Assembly: GCF_021107415.1 (NCBI RefSeq)
Contig: NZ_JAIOSW010000160.1
Span: forward strand, 1-13,470
DNA from: Desulfobacula sp.
GTDB lineage: Bacteria; Desulfobacterota; Desulfobacteria; Desulfobacterales; Desulfobacteraceae
Reading direction: 5' to 3'
DNA: 13,470 bases
The position numbers and the translations under genes are program-made. Below, in pieces: positions 7,594 through 13,470 of the stretch. Every line of letters begins with the position of its first letter. Position 1 is the first letter of the stretch. Below the pieces are notes generated by a model that did no database searches, was not told the origin of the DNA, and saw nothing but the letters and a program-made list of their open reading frames with translations.

Positions 7594-9792
7594 TCAGCTT
7601 AAGGCATTTAAAGGTAAGGTCAGATTTACCCGGGTACCGGTGTCATTAGAATCGATCAGCAAAGAGGCCCCGATAAGCTTGGCCCTGTAATTCATGATTC
7701 GCAATCCCATGCCGTCTGTCTGCCTTGATGTATCCATTCCCACCCCGTTGTCCTTCACGCTGAGAAGAAATATGTTTTCCTGTATTGTTATTGTGATCTT
7801 AATTTTGTCTGCCTTTCCGTGGCGAATGGCATTCTGAACAGCCTCCTGGGCAATATGGTACAGGTTGATGGTCATGATGGTGCTTCCTTCAGGGATTTTC
7901 TCCCTGCAGTCAAGACTGCATTCCATTCGGTGCATGATTCGGGTATTGGTGACCAGCTCCTGCAGTGAAGACTCAAGGCCGTGGTCAAAATAAACCGGGC
8001 AAAGCCCCCTGGCCAGCTGGCGTGTTTTATAAGTCGCCTCTTTTATTAAATCCGTGATTTTATCTGACAACTGCCCTGCTTCCCGGGAGTGTCCTTCAAC
8101 CTTTTTTTTTAATACCTTACTTAATCCTTCAATTCCAATTAAATGGGGACAAAGATCATCATGAAGGTTATTTCCAATCTTTTGTCGTTCTTTTTCCCCT
8201 GTTTTGATAATAGCCTTTTCAAGACGTTTGAATTCGGTTACATCCCTGTGTATAATCACTGATCCCAAGGGGTTCCCGTCCTTATCCCGATAAACCGATC
8301 CCCGGGTGGTCACATCAATGAGCCGTCCGTCCCTGGATGTCCTCTGGGTCTCGGTCCGCGGCAGCACTTTACCCTCCAGGATCGTTCCGATTCCTTCCAT
8401 GGTTTCTTTCCAATGCTCTCTGGGGACAAAATGATCCATTTTTTTCCCCATGCTGTCTTCCAGCGTATATCCAAACACCTTTGTAAAGGCAGGATTCATA
8501 TAGGTGACATTCCCTTCCATATCATAAACCACAATGGGATCAGGTGTTGCTTCCATAACAGACCGATACTTTTCTTTGCTTTCCTGCAAAGCATTCTGGG
8601 CCTGCTTACGTTCTGAAATCTGGGCTTTAAGAGCTTTATTATGGGTTTCAAGCTTGTCCATAAAGGAGTTATAGTAAAAGGTGAGCTGACCCACTTCATC
8701 ATGGGACTCCATTTTCACCAGGCGGTTGGAAAAACCGTCGATAATATCTTCGTTAAACCGGTTCATCAGTTCGCGCAAGGGCTTTGTGATAGTGGAGCTC
8801 AAGATAAAGGAGATGGGGATAAATAGAATCAAAGAGGCAAATCCCACAATAATGATAAAGTTTTTAATGGTATTCAAAGGAGAGAAAAATTCATCCAGAT
8901 AACTGGAGGAGGCCACAATCCATTCATATTCCGGAATATAGTTAAAAAGAACCAGTTTTTTTCTGAAGCGTTCATCTTTGGGGTCTTTCCATGGATAAAT
9001 CATTTTACCATTTTTTTTTCTCATCATTTTTTTAAAGAAACGGCTGGAAAAGTTATGGCCGAGGAACACATTGGTTCCGGTAAGTTCGGGATGAATAATC
9101 ATATTTCCTTTGATATCCATGATATAGGAATATCCGGTTTTTCCAAATTTTAAACTCAGGATATTCTTTTTAAAATCATCGATATTAACAAGTTTGGAAA
9201 ATTCTTTTCGATAGGAAGATACAGTGATCATCCAGTCCCAGGGTTCAAAATAGCTCAGGTAAAGAGCCTTGGGTCTTTCCCTTTGATCATCCGGATTTTT
9301 CCAATAATATTCAATATAGCCGTTCTTTTTTGCTATCATTTCCTGTATAAATTTGTGATCGGAAATATCCAAACCTTCCAAAGATTTTTTAGGATGTTTG
9401 ATTATCCTTCCTGTACCATCTATGAGGCAGATATAGCCTGTTATTCCGATTTTCTGGTATAGAATAATATCTACAGCCCTTTTTTTTGCCTCCCCAAGAG
9501 AGAGCTCGCCTGCTGCCTGTAAATCATAAAGGTGTTGAATAATTTCATGATTTTTTTCTGCTGTTGCCCGCAAATGGTTTTTGATGGATACAGAGACGGC
9601 AGTCTTAACATTATTCAATATGGCAGAAGTAGAATTTTGAAGTTCGTTTTCAATATTTTTTTCAACATTCCGTTTAACAATGGAATAGATGATCAGGCTT
9701 GCAAGGCTCATGATCACAAAAAATGTAAAAGAATAGATAAACAGCAGTTTATATCGGATACGGAAATTTTTAACCAGATGAAACGGATTCAT
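7594..9792 (-). CDS. Membrane sensor histidine kinase: tandem Cache, HAMP, PAS, NarX-type HisKA_3/HATPase
   Basis: The ATG at 9792 is preferred: GAGGAG stands 7 bases before it. An in-frame TTG at 9798 is almost on top of that site and is unlikely to start translation. The 732-residue protein has TM1 (16-39), a periplasmic region of about 270 residues with two Cache modules, TM2 (about 311-333), HAMP (about 333-387), a PAS domain (about 405-515), a HisKA_3 dimerisation segment with phospho-acceptor His544 (NNLHDDLCPH), and an HATPase domain with QEAVQNAIRHG, KDNGVGMD and GMGLRIMNYRA. The two Cache modules share G(I/K)TGY(I/S)xx(I/M)D (from residues 116 and 217), a K/R-KNG...W motif and an ending W-(M/I)-(I/V)-x3-SY-x2-EF. 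Cache domains often bind small carboxylates or amino acids. The gene starts 16 bp after the sigma-54 activator's stop, so the two are co-transcribed. Its partner is the response regulator downstream. Confidence 0.93.
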   Translation of the reverse strand: MNPFHLVKNFRIRYKLLFIYSFTFFVIMSLASLIIYSIVKRNVEKNIENELQNSTSAILNNVKTAVSVSIKNHLRATAEKNHEIIQHLYDLQAAGELSLGEAKKRAVDIILYQKIGITGYICLIDGTGRIIKHPKKSLEGLDISDHKFIQEMIAKKNGYIEYYWKNPDDQRERPKALYLSYFEPWDWMITVSSYRKEFSKLVNIDDFKKNILSLKFGKTGYSYIMDIKGNMIIHPELTGTNVFLGHNFSSRFFKKMMRKKNGKMIYPWKDPKDERFRKKLVLFNYIPEYEWIVASSSYLDEFFSPLNTIKNFIIIVGFASLILFIPISFILSSTITKPLRELMNRFNEDIIDGFSNRLVKMESHDEVGQLTFYYNSFMDKLETHNKALKAQISERKQAQNALQESKEKYRSVMEATPDPIVVYDMEGNVTYMNPAFTKVFGYTLEDSMGKKMDHFVPREHWKETMEGIGTILEGKVLPRTETQRTSRDGRLIDVTTRGSVYRDKDGNPLGSVIIHRDVTEFKRLEKAIIKTGEKERQKIGNNLHDDLCPHLIGIEGLSKVLKKKVEGHSREAGQLSDKITDLIKEATYKTRQLARGLCPVYFDHGLESSLQELVTNTRIMHRMECSLDCREKIPEGSTIMTINLYHIAQEAVQNAIRHGKADKIKITITIQENIFLLSVKDNGVGMDTSRQTDGMGLRIMNYRAKLIGASLLIDSNDTGTRVNLTLPLNALS

Positions 9793-9808
9793 ATTCAATC
9801 TCCTCTTT

Positions 9809-11581
9809 TCATATCAATTTGTATTTTTGTAATTTTCTTGCAATGGTTGACTGGTTCAGGCCAAGCACTTTTGCCGCTTTTGACTGGGTCAAATGCTTAT
9901 TCATAATATCTTTTAGAATCTGTTTTTCAAATGTTGTCATCATTTCACGCAGAGAGAGACCCTTGTCATGTATATCTGTGAACAGGTTATCATTTTTTGC
10001 TGAATCCATAACACTATGGGGAAGATCATTGTAATGGATTTTATTATTTTCATTCATCACCACAAGGCGTTCACATATATTGATCAACTCCCGGACATTG
10101 CCGGGATAGGCATATTTTTCCATGGCATCTCCGGCATTGTTGGTCAGTTTGATTGGGCCTTTAATCTTATGTTTTTTACAAAAATATTTTATGTAATGGG
10201 ATATCAGAGGCAGGATACACTCTTTCCGGTCTCTAAGGGACGGCAGGTGGAGGGGAATTACCTTGAGCCGGTAATAAAGGTCTTGCCTGAATGTTTTATC
10301 AGCCACCATTTTTTCAAGATTCTGGTTGGTGGCAGCAATAATGCGGACATTTACTTTTTTACTGGCAGTGTCACCAATCCGGCTGAGATGGCCATCCTCA
10401 AGAAATCTTAACAGCTTTACCTGGGAAGACAAGGGAAGTTCTGCAATTTCATCCAGAAAGAGTATGCCTTTGTCAGCCACTTCAAACCGCCCGGCCTTGT
10501 TTTTATCCGCACCGGTGAAAGCACCTTTTTTATAGCCGAAAAGCTCACTTTCTACCAGAGACTCGGGGATGGTGCCGCAGTTAAGCCTGATCATGGGTTT
10601 GTCCCGGCGGTTTGAGTGGTAGTGAATCATCTCCGCAATCATTCCCTTGCCCGTGCCGGATTCGCCGAGAATGAGAACAGAGGAATCCACACGGCTGATT
10701 TTGACGGCTTTTTTAAGAATAGTTTTTAAATTATGGCTTTTGGCAATGATTTTTTTTGCCTTTGACGCTTCTATCTGCATTTCCAGAAGATCTTCCTCCA
10801 GTTCGGCTTTCAGAGCCTGTTTTTCCTCAATTTCCTTTTTAAGTGTTTCAATCTCGGTAATATCCCTTTCATTGACCACCACCCTGAACAGCTGTCCCTC
10901 TTTGTCAAATACGGGTGTGGCTGTGAGCAATAGATTTTTTCCGTGTTTGGTATGCTGTATAATGGTTTCTTTTTTTTGGGATTTTAATACTTTTAAGGTA
11001 ACGGAGCGGTCAATAAACCTTTTGTCAACCAGTTCCTGCATGAATTTTCCGATAAATTTTTCAGCTCTGATGCCGGTCAGCTCTTCCGAAGCCGGGTTGA
11101 TCCTTATCACTTTTCCCTGACCGTCGCAGATCCAGAAACCATCATGACTGGAGTTAATGATGGTATCAAGTTCCATGGATATTTCCTGATAGGATTTCAT
11201 TTTTTTGCTGACCTTTTCCAGCGTGGTGACATCTTCGAAAAGGTAGAAAAGTCCCAGGGTGATTTCTTTCCAGATAATGGGGCTGATCCGCGTCATAAAT
11301 TTCTTATTGTGTCTGATGATTTGGATATCCCTTAAGGTAATGGTATCTTTTAAAACCGCAGTGGAGTGTTCGGTCAGTTCCGGCAGGGTGGTTTGGATTA
11401 ATGTACCGGTAAAGATATCCAAATATTCCTGAGCTTTTTTATTTGAAATGGCTGTTTTAAAAGAGCAGTCAGTTACCACGATACCGTTGGGAGATGCATT
11501 CAGAAAGGCTTTACTGAATTGTTTCCAGCTCAATTGTTTTGATTTTTCGTTAAGGGATATGGATTTTTCGGTAATAATCAT
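9809..11581 (-). CDS. Sigma-54-dependent transcriptional activator with two PAS domains and TyrR-like HTH
   Basis: This 590-residue protein has PAS1 (about 20-125), PAS2 (about 137-245, SSHDGFWICD, then RINPASEELTG), a charged coiled-coil linker (about 248-282), the AAA+ domain (about 284-510) and a C-terminal HTH. The AAA+ domain has Walker A GESGTGKG (306-313), the sigma-54 contact loop GAFTGA (353-358) and Walker B LFLDEIAELP (Asp377-Glu378). The HTH (about 564-590, SKAAKVLGLNQSTIARKL) resembles that of TyrR more than Fis. It lacks a receiver domain, so control is probably by a ligand or redox signal at the PAS domains. ATG 11581 has GGAG 8 bases upstream. The gene is divergent from the aminotransferase operon and has a perfect palindrome 22 bp before its start, so auto-control plus activation of the divergent operon is likely. 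It is the first gene of a three-regulator unit. Confidence 0.95.
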   Translation of the reverse strand: MIITEKSISLNEKSKQLSWKQFSKAFLNASPNGIVVTDCSFKTAISNKKAQEYLDIFTGTLIQTTLPELTEHSTAVLKDTITLRDIQIIRHNKKFMTRISPIIWKEITLGLFYLFEDVTTLEKVSKKMKSYQEISMELDTIINSSHDGFWICDGQGKVIRINPASEELTGIRAEKFIGKFMQELVDKRFIDRSVTLKVLKSQKKETIIQHTKHGKNLLLTATPVFDKEGQLFRVVVNERDITEIETLKKEIEEKQALKAELEEDLLEMQIEASKAKKIIAKSHNLKTILKKAVKISRVDSSVLILGESGTGKGMIAEMIHYHSNRRDKPMIRLNCGTIPESLVESELFGYKKGAFTGADKNKAGRFEVADKGILFLDEIAELPLSSQVKLLRFLEDGHLSRIGDTASKKVNVRIIAATNQNLEKMVADKTFRQDLYYRLKVIPLHLPSLRDRKECILPLISHYIKYFCKKHKIKGPIKLTNNAGDAMEKYAYPGNVRELINICERLVVMNENNKIHYNDLPHSVMDSAKNDNLFTDIHDKGLSLREMMTTFEKQILKDIMNKHLTQSKAAKVLGLNQSTIARKLQKYKLI

Positions 11582-11602
11582 TTTAAATCTCCGGATTTAG
11601 AA

Positions 11603-11649
11603 ATATTCTATGCGCTGGTGCATAATTTATGCACCAGCGCATAGAATAT
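11603..11649. promoter_or_regulatory. Perfect palindrome with two TyrR-geometry dyads; candidate operator and upstream activating sequence
   Basis: The arms 11603-11623 and 11629-11649 are exactly complementary over 21 bases, around the 5-base centre AATTT. Each arm holds its own dyad: TATGC-N6-GCATA at 11609-11624 and 11628-11643, centres 19 bp apart. This is the half-site, six-base spacer, half-site layout of TyrR boxes, matching the TyrR-like HTH of the adjacent activator. It lies between divergent genes, so it is not a terminator. Binding by the activator is inferred. Confidence 0.7.
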
Positions 11650-11671
11650 ACGGATATTTTCCATTAATCAA
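11643..11671 (-). promoter_or_regulatory. Sigma-70-like promoter for the activator-kinase-regulator operon
   Basis: On the minus strand TTGATT (-35, 11671-11666) and TATTCT (-10, 11648-11643) are 17 bp apart, each 4 of 6 to consensus. Transcription would begin near 11636, inside the palindrome, about 55 bases before the activator ATG. The -10 lies inside the outer part of the palindrome, so a bound protein would block it. Confidence 0.5.
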
Positions 11672-11695
11672 GGGCAAAACACCATAAAATGGTAA

Positions 11696-11711
11696 TGGCA
11701 TGTTAATTGCT
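11696..11711 (+). promoter_or_regulatory. Sigma-54 (-24/-12) promoter of the aminotransferase operon
   Basis: TGGCATG-TTAA-TTGCT fits the consensus TGGCAYR-N4-TTGCW with exact spacing: GG at 11697-11698 and GC at 11709-11710. The predicted start is near 11721, giving a leader of about 104 bases. The palindrome centres lie near -105 and -86, a normal place for the enhancer of a sigma-54 activator. The divergent gene encodes such an activator. Confidence 0.8.
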
Positions 11712-11824
11712 ATTTTCATAATAGTCGTAATAGTTCGTATATTGAATTTGAAAAGTATTTGTATCTTGGTACAGATTAGTTTTTTAATAAAAATGAATCA
11801 GTCCAAATAGTCAGGAGATTTAAG

Positions 11825-13129
11825 ATGTCACAATTAAGTAAGGAACTTTTGGAGCGAAGATTAAAAAATATTCCCCCGGGCCCTTTTAATACAACCCCGG
11901 CTTTTATCAAAGATGCCAAAGGCGCCTGCATGGTTGATGTGGACGGAAAAAGGTTTATCGATTTTGCTGGAGGAATCGGTGCCAATAACGTGGGGCACAG
12001 TCATCCAAAGGTTGTCCAGGCCATAAAGGATCAGGCCGATTCCTTTATTCACACCTGTTTTCATGTTGCCATGTATGAATCCTATATAGAACTTGCAGAA
12101 AAATTAAATGATCTGGCACCAGGGAATTTTCAAAAAATGACCCTGTTTGCCAACTCAGGTGCCGAGGCGGTTGAAAATGCAGTAAAAATTTCCCGGTACG
12201 CCACCAAAAGAAGCGGCATTATTTGTTTTGAGAATGCGTTTCATGGCAGGACCCAGCTTGCCATGAGTCTTACCAGTAAAATTAAACCCTATAAATTGAA
12301 TTTCGGACCCTTTGTACCGGAAATTTATAGAATGCCCTATGCCTATTGTTATCGCTGCCCGTTCAATCTTAAATATCCTTCCTGTGATGTCGCATGTGCA
12401 GATCATCTTGAGGATTTTTTTATTGGCAATGTGGCACCTGAAAATACAGCAGCAGTAATTGCAGAACCCATCCAGGGAGAAGGCGGATTTGTAACGCCTC
12501 CGCCTGAATATTTTCCAAAGCTTCAAAAAATTTGTGCCAAATATGAAATACCCTTGATTATTGATGAAGTCCAGGCAGGTGCCGGCAGAACCGGCAAGTT
12601 TTTTGCCATAGAACACTGGGGGATAGAACCTGATATTATCACTCTTGCCAAAAGTTTTGCAGGGGGGATGCCGTTAAGTGCTGTTATCGGAAAAACAGAA
12701 TTGATGAAAGCCCCTCATATAGGCGGTCTTGGCGGGACTTACAGTGGCAATCCTGTCTCCTGCAGGGCCGCCCTTGCAGTTCTTGAAATATTGTTTGAAG
12801 ATGGGCTTATGGAAACAGCTCAGCGTCTTGGCGAAATCTTATTGGAAAAATTTACAGACCTTCAAAAGAATCACGAAATCATAGGGGATGTCAGGGGGAA
12901 AGGCCCCATGCTGGGTATGGAGCTGGTTAAAGACAGAGTAACCAAAGAACCTGCCGTTGAAGAGGCTAAAAAACTGGTACAGCTCTGTTATGAAAAAGGG
13001 TTGATTATCCTGTCCTGCGGGAACTATGGTAATGTTATCAGAACACTGATGCCGCTTGTGATAACAAAAGAGGAACTGGACGAGGGACTTTCAATACTTG
13101 AAGAAAGTTTCCATGAATTAGAAAAATAA
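11825..13129 (+). CDS. Class III PLP-dependent aminotransferase (4-aminobutyrate aminotransferase-like)
   Basis: This 434-residue protein has the fold-type I class III signatures: ANSGAEAVENA (PLP phosphate contact, Ser111-Gly112-Ala113), AFHGRT, AEPIQGEGG, IIDEVQAGAGRTGKF with Asp247 (pyridine nitrogen), TLAKSFAGGMP with the PLP-binding Lys276, and GTYSGNPVSCRAAL. Length and residue spacing are close to GabT of E. coli (Lys268). It should move the amino group of an omega-amino acid or amine to 2-oxoglutarate or pyruvate, giving an aldehyde in the cytoplasm. GABA is only one candidate; acetylornithine-type and other omega-amino acid transaminases look similar. A Cys175-x2-Cys178-x8-Cys187-x3-Cys191 cluster sits before the AEPIQGEGG motif. 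ATG 11825 follows AGGAG by 7 bases. A sigma-54 promoter lies upstream, and an aldehyde-oxidising enzyme is encoded 43 bp downstream, which fits removal of the aldehyde product. Confidence 0.92.
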   Translation: MSQLSKELLERRLKNIPPGPFNTTPAFIKDAKGACMVDVDGKRFIDFAGGIGANNVGHSHPKVVQAIKDQADSFIHTCFHVAMYESYIELAEKLNDLAPGNFQKMTLFANSGAEAVENAVKISRYATKRSGIICFENAFHGRTQLAMSLTSKIKPYKLNFGPFVPEIYRMPYAYCYRCPFNLKYPSCDVACADHLEDFFIGNVAPENTAAVIAEPIQGEGGFVTPPPEYFPKLQKICAKYEIPLIIDEVQAGAGRTGKFFAIEHWGIEPDIITLAKSFAGGMPLSAVIGKTELMKAPHIGGLGGTYSGNPVSCRAALAVLEILFEDGLMETAQRLGEILLEKFTDLQKNHEIIGDVRGKGPMLGMELVKDRVTKEPAVEEAKKLVQLCYEKGLIILSCGNYGNVIRTLMPLVITKEELDEGLSILEESFHELEK

Positions 13130-13172
13130 TAAAGGCCGGAAAAATAAAGGCCAAGAGAATAAAGGCAGGTCA
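13128..13172 (+). repeat. Three 15-base imperfect tandem repeats at the aminotransferase end
   Basis: Units beginning AATAAAGGC start at 13128, 13143 and 13158. The first overlaps the gene's stop codon, and each carries a TAA in the frame of the aminotransferase (13130, 13145 and 13160, besides the real stop at 13127). The last unit supplies the AGGCAGG ribosome-binding region of the next gene. The array fills the whole intergenic gap. Confidence 0.65.
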
Positions 13173-13470
13173 ATGAAAGGTTATTTTTTTAAATTATTAA
13201 AGATTGATGCGACAAAGAAAACCTTCCGGATCGAAGATATTGGCAAGGGTATGATAGAGACAAACTTAGGAGGCAAAGGCCTTGCCACGCAATTGCTTCT
13301 GGACTGCAACCCTGCAGGAGTTGACGCTCTGGGGCCTGATAATCATTTGATCATTGCCTCGGGTCCTCTTTCGGCAAGTTCCCTGTATGGTTCATCCAGG
13401 TATGGCGTTTTTGCCAAATCTCCTTTAACGGGTTTTTACGGGGAATCCTATTCAGGGGGAAGTTTTGCAG
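13173..13470 (+). CDS. Aldehyde:ferredoxin oxidoreductase (tungsten pterin enzyme), N-terminal part, runs off the window
   Basis: The first 99 codons are present and the frame is open to the window end. The sequence matches the AOR N-terminal domain: a short beta-hairpin start (KGYFFKLLKIDATKKTFRIE), LGGKGLATQLL, NHLIIASGPL, and SSRYGVFAKSPLTGFYGESYSGG, the conserved cofactor-binding region of AOR-family enzymes. Members of the family oxidise aldehydes to carboxylates with a tungsten bis-pterin and a [4Fe-4S] cluster, giving electrons to ferredoxin; the cluster cysteines lie beyond the window. The start ATG is preceded by AGGCAGG. It is 43 bp from the aminotransferase and certainly in the same transcription unit. 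The paired transaminase suggests that its substrate is the aldehyde made there. Confidence 0.9.
   Translation, partial: MKGYFFKLLKIDATKKTFRIEDIGKGMIETNLGGKGLATQLLLDCNPAGVDALGPDNHLIIASGPLSASSLYGSSRYGVFAKSPLTGFYGESYSGGSFA

Noticed and set aside
11666..11680. IHF site between the palindrome and the sigma-54 promoter (AATCAA present)
   Set aside because: The second half TTR is absent at the right spacing, so only half the consensus is met.
11793..11810. Five-codon upstream frame (MNQSK, stop) just before the aminotransferase ribosome-binding site
   Set aside because: It has no Shine-Dalgarno sequence and is too short to distinguish from chance.
1..13470. CRISPR arrays, insertion sequences, phage or toxin-antitoxin genes, tRNA genes
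   Set aside because: None seen on either strand; all large open frames belong to metabolic, regulatory or membrane protein families.

Overview
The window looks like chromosome of an anaerobic sulfate reducer of the Desulfobacteraceae type (Desulfobacula/Desulfobacter-like). This is inferred from gene content, not from a marker gene: an aldehyde:ferredoxin oxidoreductase, a PAS-type sigma-54 activator with a TyrR-like HTH, a Cache-sensor histidine kinase, and an acyl-CoA synthetase with a sodium/carboxylate symporter, all in AT-rich DNA. I see no mobile element, CRISPR array, tRNA or rRNA. Gene density is high and no gap exceeds 300 bases.

Layout. Positions 1-2250 (+) carry the C-terminal two thirds of an FAD/NAD(P)H oxidoreductase and a complete DEAD-box RNA helicase. 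Converging on them is a minus-strand block covering 2269-11581. In transcription order it holds a sigma-54-dependent activator (11581-9809), a histidine kinase (9792-7594), a LuxR/NarL response regulator (7499-6828), a hairpin terminator, an AMP-forming acyl-CoA synthetase (6613-4988), a small two-helix membrane protein (4850-4563), an ActP-like sodium:solute symporter (4550-2913) and a Yip1-like membrane protein (2817-2269). Diverging from the activator is a plus-strand operon of a class III aminotransferase (11825-13129) and the start of an aldehyde:ferredoxin oxidoreductase (13173 to the window end).

The control region between the divergent operons (11582-11824) is the most striking part. 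A perfect inverted repeat with 21-bp arms (11603-11649) resolves into two dyads of TATGC-N6-GCATA, the 6-6-6 geometry of TyrR boxes. It overlaps the -10 of a sigma-70-like promoter facing the activator gene. It also lies about 85-105 bp upstream of the predicted start of a well-formed -24/-12 sigma-54 promoter (11696-11711) facing the aminotransferase operon. The simplest reading is that the activator represses its own gene and activates the aminotransferase/oxidoreductase operon from one element.

How the genes may work together (inference): the aminotransferase turns an amine or omega-amino acid into an aldehyde, the tungsten enzyme oxidises this to a carboxylate while reducing ferredoxin, and the neighbouring ligase and symporter import and activate carboxylates as acyl-CoA. 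The HK/RR pair, with a tandem Cache sensor, probably controls the ligase-transporter operon. The three adjacent regulators would then link two catabolic modules.
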